Shown here: positions 1 to 12,256 of the stretch, piece by piece
How the letters are laid out: each line of letters starts with the position of its first letter
Position numbering within the stretch: position 1 is the first letter of the stretch
Assembly (NCBI RefSeq): GCF_030848805.1
Contig: NC_092366.1
Coordinates: forward strand, 8,426,399-8,490,398
DNA length: 64,000 nucleotides
Source: Temnothorax longispinosus
Lineage: Eukaryota; Arthropoda; Insecta; Hymenoptera; Formicidae
Reading direction: 5' to 3'
Made by a program: the position numbers and the translations under genes
Notes under the pieces: model-generated
Seen by the model: only the letters and a program-made list of their open reading frames with translations
The model's database searches: none
Told to the model about the DNA's origin: nothing

Positions 1-1155
1 CGTCCTCGCGGAAACACTCAGGGAAAAATATTTCACAATATGAAAAACGCGGCTCTCGCATACTGTCCCTTCCGATGTCGGGGATGATATTGTTTAAGTC
101 ATTGTCGCGCTCACGCGTGCGACAGCTTGGAGCACCATCGTCCGATTTCCAAAGCAGATCTCTCCCCCCTTCCCCTTCTCTATCCGATATTCGCGCAATT
201 GCCACCGCAGAGAGCGTCCCGCGAATCGTCCGCGCCAGATGACAACCGCGAGATTGGCGATGACAGCACTCGACGGTCGATGACAGACGCCCCCGTGGAA
301 AAGTTAATTCCTTTATTCAGAAAACGATCGGAAATTCAAGAGTCGCGTCAGCCGCAACTAACGTGGATTTCGCGATTCTTCGAATTTCATATTGGCATGT
401 ACTTTAAGTAAAAGAATGATATGTTGCAAAGTAGCGGACAAGCGAGAAGTAGAGCCACCGCAATTTTCATTCATGATCATCTCGCATACGCTATACTGCA
501 GGATTAAACTTGAAAAAGGAGAAGAATGGTGGAACTTGTTCGCGGCGAAGAATTACAACGCTTGATATAAAACAATTAATTCATTGATTAATACAACGTT
601 GTCGAGCGATCGTGAATAGCGGTACAACCAGCACTCGACCACGGTGCTGACGGCACTCGATTCATTTCGACTACACTCACTTCGACTCCTAAGGTTTGTT
701 CGCGTCGCACGCCCCACCATGCTCCTACTCACTCCAACGCACTCCAAAAACTCATCTGCTCCAATCGCCACCCTTTATCCGTGATCCAAGTGCCTCTGGT
801 GTATATTGGAGTATGCGACGCGAACAAACCTCTATTTTCCATGGGCAAGTACTCGTGGATCGCGATAGCGGTATCGAAAGCTCTTTTTCGCGCGATGTGA
901 ATTTGCGGACGACAGATCGAAGTGGTCAAGTATCTCGCCGATATCGGAGCGCAATTGACGGCTCGGAGGAGCTTCATAAATCAGGCAGATCGTCGATCGA
1001 GAGAGAGTGAGAGAGAGACGGATAGAGGCCTCTCAAGGGAAATAAAGCGAGATAGAGATAACAGAAGATAACAGGTGCCACGAGCGGCTTTGAGGACCTC
1101 TGACAATGACTGCGATCCTATTCAGCGTATCCTCGAAGAGTCATGAACGGATAAA

Positions 1156-1158
<3 letters not shown>
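1..1158. other. Non-coding stretch with CpG-rich patches
   Basis: No exon, RNA gene or transposon is recognisable here. CpG dinucleotides are frequent at roughly 1-330 and 580-1020, and AT-rich DNA lies between. The only structure seen is an 18-bp perfect inverted repeat at 692-709 and 814-831. Short open frames on both strands overlap one another, resemble no family I know, and look like chance frames in GC-rich DNA. Confidence 0.6.
692..831. repeat. 18-bp perfect inverted repeat, 104-bp spacer
   Basis: AGGTTTGTTCGCGTCGCA at 692-709 recurs as its exact reverse complement at 814-831. The 104-bp spacer is rich in ACTCC motifs. The pair could be the ends of a very short miniature transposon or a foldable regulatory segment. 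I see no target-site duplication and no second copy in the window. Confidence 0.5.

Positions 1159-1217
<59 letters not shown>
1159..1217. repeat. (GA)n microsatellite
   Basis: An almost uninterrupted GA dinucleotide run of about 58 bp. Open frames through it give poly Arg-Glu and should not be read as protein. Confidence 0.95.
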
Positions 1218-1221
<4 letters not shown>

Positions 1222-1523
1222 CGACCCGCCTAAACTGTCCCGCGATCACTCCGTCAATAATCTCGTTCACATAGAGTGTGTGCCACTGTCAGCGCTTATT
1301 GACACGCTTTTCCGTCGCGAATGTATTGCGGATGACGGGCCCGAAGAGCTTCGATAATTCGAGTCGCGTCGCGATTTCACGTCTCGCTATTTAATTATTT
1401 TACAGAGAAAATTAAATCGTCGACGTTACGCGGCTTTCTCTCGCAGCGGATTAAAAATAAAAAAATAAAACTGAAATCCACGTTCTCGATCGCATCGTAA
1501 TTCTCTTACGGTACAATTATTTT

Positions 1524-1967
1524 ACTCTCTAAATCTCATAGAGTAGTTTTGCCACTAATATATATCAGAGTGATTGCGTCACTCCAAAGAGAGAGGGTTG
1601 CAACTCTAATTGAGTAAATGCGGACACTCATAAGGTAGGAGTACATTTTTCACTCAAATTTTTAGAGCTACTTTACCGGAGTGATACAATCTCATCACTC
1701 TAAAACTCTAAAGTGAATCACGATTCACTGAAAATCGATTCACTAATAAATGACTTTACCCGAGTGAAATTTTTTCAATTAAAATTGTAGAGTGACATAA
1801 TTTAGTCCTATGGACACTGATCTACTGCACTCGAAAGGAGTGCCCTTTCACTCCAACTTATAGAGCATAATTTTACTCTTTCTTAGAGTGGCGAATAACT
1901 CGAAGTGCACAGGCTCAATTTTAATTTTTCGTTACACTTGCATTTCACTCTTCGACTTTTAGAGAAT
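1524..1967 (-). mobile_element. Family A MITE, copy 1
   Basis: A miniature inverted-repeat element of 444 bp. The left end reads ACTCTCTAAATCTCATAGAG and the right end, on the opposite strand, ATTCTCTAAAAGTCGAAGAG, so the termini are imperfect inverted repeats of about 20 bp. The interior is packed with GAGTGA and TCACTC words in both orientations. It is the reverse complement of copies at 15005-15436, 23055-23495 and 31873-32150; the shared internal landmark is a GAGCCTGTGCACTT-like block near the right end. TA at most junctions suggests a Tc1/mariner-like TA target, but the superfamily is inference. No transposase is encoded. Confidence 0.85.
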
Positions 1968-4900
1968 ATAAAGTATAATACGATTCTTTATTTAGTCGCT
2001 GCTTCTTTGAAAAATATAACGGCAAAGAGTGTACATATATATAAATTTGATGGATAAGTGCCATGTATATAAATATCGACCTTGTATAATTTCCGACCTT
2101 ATGCAAACGTTCCACATCTTGGGGAATTTTCCAGCGGATTCCGTGCCGCGATCGGTGGAACTTTCCCATCCATATCCCGTCGGTTCCTGTCAATTCACGA
2201 GAGCCGTTCCAATTATCTCGAGACAATATTAGGAGGATCTTCTGTCTCCCCTTCCTCCACCCCGCGCCGATGTACTGCAACCGCAATTGTGCGGATAATA
2301 ATCGCGAGTGTGGGCCGCTTCCGCAACAACGTGCTCGAATTAATTAATACGTGCGCGAGTGTAAAATGGGACTGTTAACCATCCTCACGTCGAACACGAA
2401 ACCGTCGGCTGCACTCGTTCATCTCTTTTCCGTTAATTCGCTCTTTCATTCGGACCCTGTGTACATGTCCTGTACACGAATTTTAAACCACCGTGTACGC
2501 CGCAGGGATTTATTAAGCCTTCACGATCAGCCACATCAGTCTTCCGCGCCAACGATGCGATTATGATCGCATATTAATCAAGTTTGCATCGATTCGAGGC
2601 TCCGCTGGACTCCTCGCGATGTGATAATGAAGTATATCGCAAATCCTCCCGTTGTAATTATACCTACTGCCGTTAAACGTTTCTTTGTTTTCAAAAATTA
2701 GCACTCTCTTTATTGTTCTTAGATTATTAATGTAATTTAATTCTAGGTCAATAATTTTAATTATATTTCTTTTATCTAATATCGCGATTTATTTTGAAAT
2801 CAATAAAGCAGTAGCCTGTTTAAATTGCTGATTTGATTTAGGGAAAAGTATACGCTCATACTTTCCCCTACTTTTAACTCAACGTGTTTTTAGCGGGATT
2901 TCGATAGTGAGGTACGGCTAGTAGCAACTATTTGGGTAGTTGTCCGGGAGCAACTGTGCGATAGAGAGTTAATTAGTAGAGATCCTGCGGGACAAAGCTC
3001 GTCCTCGTACAAAAGCGCGCGTCAAATTAAATCGGGCCGATCCGGTCGTCCGTCACGCGGAATCGGATCGGATCGGTCGGCGGGCTCCCGAATTGCTCGG
3101 GGCGGAACGAAAACCCATCGTTATTTCGGTACGGCGGTTTGCAGACACCCCCGTTGCGTTGTGTCGTGCCGTACGTCGTGGTTAACGTTGATCCTTTGTC
3201 GTCGCGTTACACAACGGTGGCAGGACGAGCGTTTAATGAGTACGAAAAAGAGAGTGAGTCATCGATCCTGCCATTGCGAAACCATACTGGCTATTTGCAT
3301 TCAACTGTAGAAGAGCGATTTCTATGAAATCTCGGAACGAAACGTTGACTTCTGCTTTGAGAAAGAGATCGTTTTAGACTCCCAAATCCTTAAGAAATTC
3401 AAATTAAATTATAACTTTGTGGAATTAAAATTAGAATCGGAATTAGAATTGGAATATCGCTCGAAATGTATAATCGAGATATTATAGTGTAGATGAATGA
3501 ATTATGAAGTTTCGAATTATTTCGAATTAAACGAAAATCAACTCGTCTATTTTTTAACGAACAGTGAATAAATATCTTAGTAACGTTAAATTAAAACTAT
3601 ATAATTCATGACATTGGATATCTACTACGAGCCGCACTTCCTATACGGCTTCACGCCTAAAAACTTCAGGGGAGATTTATTATCCCGGAAATTATAAAAA
3701 AATAATCCCTCGAAGTTCGATGTAAAACAGGGATTTCCATTTTTTTACACGTGAATAGATTTACGAGGGTGATAGAAGGACGCATTTCCGAGAAAATTAA
3801 CTGGCATCTCCGAGTCACGATCGCGAGAAAATTTATCGATTTGACATTTGGTCGAAGATGAATACGTCGATGGCAGTGATTCTATCTCTCCGCAATCAAG
3901 TCGACGCTTGTATCGGCGATGTTTCACAACTTCCTTTAAATTAATCCGCGGCGGAAAATTCGAACATGTCCGTAACACGTGATTCAGTCGTCCTATTATA
4001 TCTCCCGCCCGGATCTTTCGGCCAGACTTTATTGTCGCTCTCTCGACCGAGAGGAACGCTCGTAATCGGAAAGGGGCAGACCTTTCCGCAACAGCTTGCA
4101 GTATTTTCTCAGTATATACAGGAAGTAATCCGCAGGAACGAGGATTCTGAAACATCTCCCTTGGCTTTAAGGATAAGATAAAAAAAAACTTGAACAGATG
4201 TAGGATAATCTCTTTGTAAATATATCCAGCGTCGAATAAAAAGTCATATCGGAAGAAATCTCTTTATTTTATTAAAGTAATATTCCTTCTTTGCGTTTGT
4301 CAAATAACACTTATACGTAATTTAATGGCTTTTTAATAAAAAAAAAAGGCAAGTAACCGCGTGACCGTGTTAAAGATGTGATCTTTCATTCGACGTTACA
4401 CAGCGTTCGCGAGATACTCAGGCTCGATAAACTTTATTACTTATCTTCGCGGACAACTTTCAGCTCGGCGGCAGTGTAAACGAGAGAGTTTTATATACCT
4501 ATATACATACACATAACACATATACATATACTGAACAGCAAACTCCATGAATTACCCGGGCGATGAATTAAGAAATCCCTTCTCTGTCATTACCTCCGTC
4601 GATGACTCGATCGATTAATGTTCCCTACCTAACCGGAAGGAAGATGCCGAACTTTCGCGATTAACCGGCGTCTCCTGAACGAGAATCTTCGATAAAACGA
4701 GAATTCTACGTAAAGTAATCCGGGGATGTCCCCGGGGAAAGCGCCCGAGCACTTCTCTCTGGATCGAGAAGAAAATAAAACACATCTCGAATTGCAATAT
4801 GTAATTAAACTAAATATATAATTTGAATCTAGTACGAGCATACATTTCTGCAATTTGAGAAGCAGTCCGTGGTATTACGCCAGTCTCGTTAATTTAAAGG

Positions 4901-5620
4901 TGTTACAGAAATTACATTTTAATTAGAGATGCCAGAGGCTAAAGTGAAAGAAATGGCGATTATTTAGATCAGTTGAGGTATTCTGATTATAATCGATTAA
5001 GTATTGCTAACTTGAACTCTACGGAAAAATATCATTTTCAAATTCCTCCGGGAATATATATAAATATATAAAGAGATATTTCTCTCTCTTCTTTTTATAT
5101 TTCCATATGAGAATATAATATGCAGCTGAGTGATAGGGGAATGGAACATTCTACATGTAGAAATATTGAAGTCGCGCTCGAAGCGAAGGATCGTGTTTTA
5201 CGATTTTGCGATACTTGTTCTTGAACAAATTTTGGCGCGGTTTCACGAGAGAAAACGAAAGCATTACATGTGCGATAAAAAACGACAGGTCTTATCGGCA
5301 GGCGAAGAAGAAAAACGTAGAAATAAAATGAAGGACGAAGGAAGGGAAAAAATGGCCTGGGTGTACGAGGTAAGTTGAAAGAGATGAGTTTCCGGAGTTT
5401 GCGAATGAGGTAATAAAATATTCCAAGAAGTTCAGATTCTTTTCAAGGACTTGGCGGTCGCGAGCGATATCTACAAGAAAGTTGATCTCCGCGGAAAAAA
5501 AGAGAGAGAGAAAGCAGGAGAGAGAGAAAGAGACAGTCGTCGAATAGTAAATGGCAGAATAAACGTGAAGTTGTAAAATCCATTTTTGCAATCATCAGTG
5601 GTACAATTGCATACAATTAG
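1968..5620. other. Non-coding stretch, no gene seen
   Basis: Mixed AT-rich DNA with a CpG-rich patch around 2980-3200. I see no exon or mobile element. Small structures include a hairpin at 2840-2869 and a GC palindrome at 4720-4735. A 136-codon frame on the minus strand (3745-4155) has no recognisable domain and overlaps other frames, so it is not annotated as a gene. Confidence 0.55.
2840..2869. repeat. Short hairpin
   Basis: AGGGAAAAGTAT at 2840-2851 pairs with ATACTTTCCCCT at 2858-2869 with one mismatch and a 6-nt loop. The role is unknown; the stem is too short for an animal microRNA precursor. Confidence 0.45.
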
Positions 5621-6213
5621 CGCTCAATTAACTGTTTAAAAAAAGGAAAAGTAGAAATTAGTATACACAGTAATAAACATTTTGTATTTAAGTAGCTTTT
5701 TATTTGTGTAGAAATTTTTGTGTTAAATTTTTAACGTACACTGGTATTAATGTAACATATTGTCATTGTGTTATTTTGACTTTTCTGCGTTAAGTTAATA
5801 TTCAACGTTGCTATAAAGTCCGCTCAATTAACTCTTTAAAAAGAGTGAAAAAGTAATAAAAGGTATAGGTACACGGTAAAAAACATTTTGTATTTAAATG
5901 GATTTCTATTTGTGTAGAAATTTTTGTGTTAAATATTTAACGTACATTGGTGTTAATGTAATTTTGACTTTTCTGCGTTAAGTTGATATTCAACGTTTCT
6001 AAAAGTTAAAATAACACAATTTATATGTAAATGTACACAAATTCTTGGTGACATATTTTATATGTTAAAATAAACACAATTTTGTGTTAATTATTCACAT
6101 ATTACTTGTGTTATTTATTTACATATTTGCCTTCTGTTAAATTTAACATAAAAATTAGAGTGGGTAAAGTGGGACATGTAAAATATGTTAAATTTAACAC
6201 AAAGTTTTTTACT
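5621..6213. mobile_element. MITE-like element with 200-bp tandem duplication
   Basis: The block starting CGCTCAATTAACT at 5621 repeats at 5821, giving an exact 200-bp period with moderate divergence. Each unit carries ACAGTAATAAACATTTTG or ACGGTAAAAAACATTTTG. The right end of the element, read on the other strand, begins CAGTAAAAAACTTTGTGTTA (ending near 6213), so the right terminus is an inverted copy of these left ends. The interior is full of TGTGTTA and TAACACA words. The two left ends plus one right end suggest that the left part was tandemly duplicated after insertion. No coding capacity is seen and the superfamily is not assigned. Confidence 0.65.
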
Positions 6214-8210
6214 GATTATAATCAATGTAAACTGTCACGTTTTAATAAAATAATAAATTATTATTGTTCCTGAATCTCTCTGTTCTGTATAACAATTTTA
6301 GTTTAGTATAATAATTTATATTCTTTTTTAAAGTTTCAACACGTCGAGCTAAAATTAATATTTTTATTTTTAACTTAATTTTCATAATGCACAATATAAT
6401 AGCACCGCCGTGCTTAGGAGGCGTGTTTAAAGTGTCCTTATTTTCCGCAGCCGCGCTTTCCCTCGGCAAACAGAGAAAATTCACCTCGCGAATTTCGCCG
6501 CGTACCTACATCTCGAAGTCTAGAATTCTTCTTTCGCGTGAGGAAACAAACGAGCCCGGTGGGAACCGCAAAAACGCGTCGCGGAAAAGCTGCGCGCGCG
6601 CGCGTCGCTTTTCCTGATCTTTTCGCGCGATGTTTTGTCTTGCGAGAGCAAACACTATGTCTCTAAACAGATAAATTACCGACAAGAGACGGAACCGGTA
6701 GAGGTAGAGAAGACCGACGCGCGTAGCGTGTATCGATCGTGCGCCGTCTTTGCGTTGCACGTCGTAAAATACAGAGAAGCTTGGAGACTTCTCGGGGACT
6801 CGTAAAAAGAAAAGGCAGTAAATGCGGTATTACCGGAAAACCATGTTTCCTCTAAAGCGGCTCTGCATGGCCGATGACGCTCACAAAAGTCCTCAAGTCG
6901 CATGATGACGTTTACGTTCGACAAAAAGAATGCAACCTCTACGATTTTCTTTTTTAACGAAACTCAACTCTCTGTGGAATTCTTGTTTTTTTTTCCTGCA
7001 CTCGCACGTCTTTTTGTCGAAATATCCCCCAGCGAATAAAGCTCTTTTCCAGATGAGTTTATCTGTACGACAAATACGGGATGTATTGATTCTTGGAATT
7101 CCAACAGAGGATGTAAGAAGTATTTGAAAATTGTTATCTTTATTGTTACTTCCTTCGGCGACGATGTTATTTCATAAAGGGTTTTTAAGAAACCTTTCGA
7201 AATTTACACAGATACGTCGATTATTTCATCGTTTTTGTGAATCAATTAAATATCCATACTGGAATAGAAATTTCCAAAGTCATAAATCTTCGGCAAGGAT
7301 AAAATTTTCATTGTAGATAAAATAAGGTAAAGAAATTTACAGTAAAAATATAACAGTGCAAAAATAACTCCAAAAGTATGGATTTTTCATATTTCTCCTT
7401 TTTGCCGAGAGATCGAAAGAGTTATAAGGTAACAAAAATTGTTCGGATAAGTTCGGCAAAAATTTTTCTCGCGCTCGATATTATACGACGCGAGGGAACA
7501 GGATTATGTAAATTCCTGTTACCTATCTTCGCGCGCCCATCTCTCTCAAACAAGAAGAGCGAAATGCCGACTATACGGAATTATCGCGCCTCGGTGTTAA
7601 GCTCAAAATATAAAAGTGAATAGAGGTATCGAGATATACTGGGATCAGGAATGTACGTTATGCTTCCGAATTCCGTTTAGTTTAATGCGACTGACCTTTT
7701 GACGCCGCGCTTTTCGTGCTTTTCAAATTTTTTCAAATTGTTATCTTCTTTTCACCAATTTAATTCTTTTCATTTCAATATTCGCAATATGATTCGCGTA
7801 TTATAATTTATGGAACATCAACAGATAATGCTAAATTGAATGAAATTTAACAATAATTAACATACTTCAAAAAACAAATAATTTAATAGAATTACATGCT
7901 TGCTATAAATATAGAGCTATATATAAATATAATCAATTTAATCGTAAAAAACTACATGTTTGCTATAAAAAAAGCAAGCTCGAACAAATTATTCTTTAAT
8001 CGCGAAGGAACCGTCGTTTTATCTTCTTTTTTCTCAAATTGGTCAGTGCAAAAAGTCAACCCTATATATCCCGAGGTTTCTCGAGCTTGGCACGATTATC
8101 GTATAGGGGCCATCGATATAAAACTTTTACGCGGCAGAGAGGTTTTCCGTCAAGATAAAATTTCGAAAAGATAAGAACAAAATTACTTTAGGCAAATCCA
8201 TTGTCGTACA
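6214..8210. other. Non-coding stretch, no gene seen
   Basis: AT-rich DNA with a CpG-rich patch near 6390-6760. Overlapping frames of 60-90 codons on both strands resemble nothing I recognise. No repeat family or RNA gene is seen. Confidence 0.5.
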
Positions 8211-8231
8211 TGTGTGTGCGCGCGCGCGCGC

Positions 8232-8271
<40 letters not shown>

Positions 8272-8297
8272 TATGTATGTGTGTATGTGTGCGTGTG
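8211..8297. repeat. (GT)n / (CG)n microsatellite
   Basis: A compound alternating purine-pyrimidine tract: TGTGTGTG, then CGCGCGCG, then a long GT run and degenerate GTAT and GTGC units. It directly abuts the myosin-like segment that starts at 8297. Such tracts can adopt Z-DNA and are rearrangement-prone, which may explain the abrupt loss of myosin homology on this side. Confidence 0.9.
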
Positions 8298-8442
8298 AAT
8301 TAGAATCACAATTAGCCGAACTTCAGGAAGATTTGGAAGCTGAAAAGGTGGCTAGGGGTAAAGCGGAGAAACAGAAGCGCGATTTGAATGAGGAACTCGA
8401 GGCGTTGAAGAACGAATTGCTCGATTCTCTAGATACTACCGC
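8297..8442 (+). pseudogene. Non-muscle myosin II heavy chain rod fragment (isolated exon or exon-derived fragment)
   Basis: Translation of this frame gives 48 residues that include the segments AELQEDLEAEK, KAEKQKRDLNEELEALKN and ELLDSLDTT. These match the coiled-coil rod of non-muscle myosin II heavy chain (zipper in flies, MYH9/10 in vertebrates), where the family continues from LDTT into AAQQELRSKREQE. Heptad leucines and the dense charge pattern of a myosin rod are visible, and there are no stops. Homology ends at both sides: upstream it runs into the GT microsatellite, and downstream the frame becomes unrelated after GC at 8441-8442. A GTATAT sequence at 8443 could be a splice donor in the right phase to complete the Ala codon. 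AG dinucleotides exist upstream (within 8301-8315) but lie inside the homologous region and lack a pyrimidine tract. I see no neighbouring myosin exons in the window. I favour a displaced fragment of the gene; a genuine alternative exon is the other reading. Confidence 0.75.
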
Positions 8443-8870
8443 GTATATTTTCTCTAGATCAAAACGCACGATGCAATCTCTGCGGAGTTACGTGCAAGCA
8501 CGAGATAGCAAAGTGCATGATAGTGTCCAAATAAAACCTCCGTGCCGATATGCGAGATTTTATCGCGGCTCTGTTGCCATTCGAAACTGCAATGCAGCAA
8601 CGCACCGTGCACCTTTTGCGTGGAATTTTAACGCTGCCGAAGCCCGAGAAGCTAATACGATACCGCGCTAAATTAATTTCGTCGCACGCGTATATCCCTC
8701 CCCCTCCCCCCTCTTCCTCCCCTTCCCTCTCTCATAGATAGCTCATTTTAGTTAGCAAGCTCCGACAAAGGGACTTTTAATCGAGTCAACGCGGTGCAGG
8801 AACAAAAAGCGAAGGCGGGAGAAAAGGGGAGAGGGGTGGGAAGGAGGGAGGCACAGAGAAAAGGGAAATT

Positions 8871-8947
8871 AGGTGTGCGCGCACACCTCCGCGCGATACT
8901 AAACGCAACCGTATGTCCAATTAGCGCAATTAACCCGGGCCCCGGGT
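8871..8947. repeat. Two GC-rich palindromes
   Basis: AGGTGTGCGCGCACACCT at 8871-8888 is a perfect 18-bp palindrome. ACCCGGGCCCCGGGT at 8933-8947 is a 15-bp palindrome broken only at its central base. AGGTGTG resembles a T-box or E-box-like half site, so a dimer-binding element is possible, but no factor can be named from sequence alone. Confidence 0.6.
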
Positions 8948-11900
8948 CGCCGTACACGTAAAACTCAAAATCGGATTACGCGCCCCATTAAAAGGGCTAT
9001 TAGCGGCGGATATTAAAAGTTAACGGTGCGGTCTAATTGCCGGTGTGATCGCTCGGAACAATCGTAAAATAAAAAAAAGGGAAGAGGGGAAAGAAAATTG
9101 GGGAGGTGTCGTCGAGCTTCCCATTCGCGCTGATCTTTTCCTATTCGATCCCCTTATATATTTTTGCTTTCAAGACGAAGTTCGCTCGCGGCAGAATTAT
9201 AATAAAAAAATGCAGCTAAAAAGGAAATTCCTTGAATATTCCTCGAACGGCGTTATATTATGTAATTATATTTTTATATTCATCTGAGCGAATAATTATA
9301 ATTTATATTTAATTTCCTTGGAACCTTATTATACTTAGGAAAAGATTCTGCTCTAAATTTTACATAAAAATCACAATTTCTTCTTCAATGTAAAGCTAAT
9401 GGTTTTGCGGTGTATCTCGACAATTTAATACTATAAATAAGCTATGCATAATGTCACTTAAGTAAATAAACTTGAAGTAATTTAAATAACTACGAAATTG
9501 CGCTCGACAGTAATTTAAACTTCGAATTATATTGTTTACGGTCTTGGAAATTAATTCATCTCTAATTTAGATATTTAACATAGAGACTTCCGTTGTCGAA
9601 CAAGTTCGTGCCTATAGTCAAAGAACTTTCAATGACCGTCGTGAAAACTTTTTCGAAGAAATAATGAATACCGCGTTCATTAAACAAATACAAAAAAATA
9701 TCCTCTTATATTACTGGGACATTGCGACAAATTTACAGTGCAGGTAAGTATGTCACATAATTCGTCCTGTTCGATTATAACAGGATCGAAGTGAACACTG
9801 ATATTCACCAATTATTCGCCATAATAAATCATTACTCGATCGTTCGCAAATATGGCGATGCAACAAAGGAATGAATTCCATAATAATTACAACAACGGAG
9901 CTTTGTTCTAGCTGCGTGCATAATATCATATTATTAAAATTTGTGTAACGGCCGGGCACATTACAGCAGAATGCGAATGTTAATCATCCGCGCAATGTAG
10001 AAAGCGACTTAATCAATTTAATAGTTTTCTCTCCGTTTTAACTGCACCAGCCGGTACATATTTAGACGCTGTTATAATGATAACGAGTTCTTTTACTATT
10101 TTACAAAGAATTTCTGAAAACGGCTGTGCAAATCGCCTACCATACAATATTTAATTTGTCTCTCTTTAAGTTTCTTTAATTATCTTTTAATTTTTTTAAG
10201 AAAAAACTAAGATAAAATACAAAAATTGAAATTATTTACTTTTATCAGTTCTATAAAAAAAAGTTTAATTCTATCGCCTCTTGCAAATTTCTTTTCTCTC
10301 GCCTTCTCTCTCTTCTTGTCGTTTTGTTGCCCAAAAAATCCAAGCATCCTCTATTTCCTAGGGAAATTCGTGTATCAATCGCGTCAGGAAAACCCGCGGT
10401 GTCTATCTATCAACTGGGAGTCGCGAGGAAGAATGACACGCGAGAGGAACAACGTGCTTCTAAAATGGTCGTTTGTCATGGAGAATTGCTTCCGCCGCCA
10501 TAAATCGCTACCGCTTGACATGTACCTTTCTCTACAAATTTCCTTTTTCTTAAGTAGAAAATAGTCTACGGAGAATAAACCTTCGGAATTCCGAAGAATC
10601 TTCTTCACTCCACGGATGCTGATATACGTTATGTACATGTAATATATTGTTTCAACGTAATATAAGAAATATAATTAATTCACGTTATAATAAGTAACAC
10701 AAGTAATTGAAGAGAAAATAGAATATAATATGATAGATACCTAAATTGATTTAGTTATATAAAATATATCACCTTTATAGTACATACGTTATAACAAATT
10801 GCTTTGTGTAAAATCTCTCATGTAATATAAACAACGATGTTAAAATCTTTAGTCTGGTTAGCGTCAATAAATAATTATTTTTATAATTTTAACGTAATAA
10901 TGTACATAATTCTTTATTATAAATTAATAATACCATGACACGTACGTCGCGCGTCGTAAAGTTCGTCCTTTACTTTTCTTAAAAAGTTCTAATTTCGTCT
11001 CTCACACAAGAGATTCCGCCAAAACAATATATTGCATTAAACAAAGTTAAAGTGACTAAATTGCTTCAATTTCAATAAAAAGAACATTTTTTTCTCAGGA
11101 GAAAAGACACAATCTCACCACCGATCTCCCTTTTCTTATTCAGATAATCGATTTATGACTTCTTCTCTCCTTTCGTACAGCATAAGATCGTGGCGGAGAT
11201 CCTAATCGTGCTGTAACCCAATTTAAGAAAGCTTCCTTATCTGAGGCCATTGGTAATGGCGAGGCTGCATGGGTACGGTCACGGGATCGGTGACACGGTA
11301 CACATCGCCGTACAAGTTAACGGGAACGGTTATCAACGAGAGAAGGACGACGATTCTCTCAACTGGATACAACTTGGAGGAGAAAAGGGACTGCTACTAA
11401 CACGACGCGAGCGACCTATCGTGGACCATCGTGTAACTTGTCGCTTGTGTAAACGACCGTAAGAGCGTGTAAGCCCCTGCGCAAGCAAGGACGACATCCT
11501 CGAGGATTTGACTTTGACCGCCCGTTAATCTTTCGTCCAGTTTCCCTCGTCGCGGTTAGTCCTGTATATCTTATACGTACACAAGCTCCGAAAAGGAGAT
11601 GTTTATTATTAGGTTGGTATATGCGAGTAAAACGAGAGCGTCAGTGCGTTCCCCGTACGAGAAACTGACGTTTAATAATGTATTTGATCGAGAGAGATCA
11701 TTGCATTACGTCTTTGCATGACGTGATCCTTCTATAAAAATAGATTTGAGAAATTAACATGTATTTGATATGGTTTGAATAATATAGGATCTATACAATG
11801 CGCGAGAAATTGTAATAATTGATATTTTTAATTAAATTAGCTTTATAAATAAAAAATTATAATTGAATAAAACTTCATGATTTATATATGTAAAAATATA

Positions 11901-12233
11901 AAGAATTTATTCAAGTAATGAATATAATAGATTAATATATAGTTTATTTAATAATTTATATTATTAGATACTTTTGTAATTTTAAATTTAAAAGTAATAA
12001 GTATATAAATGTCAAATGTCAGCGCTCTGTTACTTTTATTAAAACTCGAATCACGTTAATATAATTCGAGAGATCTCCATCAGCACTTTCATTCGAATGC
12101 AAAATAATTTCCTTTCAAGTATGAGATTCTACATTATATTTAATTGATTCACTGAATTGCAATTTTCCGTAGATTTCACGGAGGGATTCGCGGTGAGTGA
12201 AAAGGATCGCGATACGGGAAACCGCTCCTCTCG

Positions 12234-12256
12234 CGATCGATCGATCGATCGATCGA
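12234..12256. repeat. (TCGA)n tetranucleotide repeat
   Basis: A short pure run of the self-complementary unit GATC/TCGA, about 23 bp long. Confidence 0.85.

Noticed and set aside
3745..4155. 136-codon minus-strand frame
   Set aside because: No recognisable domain and no splice or polyadenylation context.
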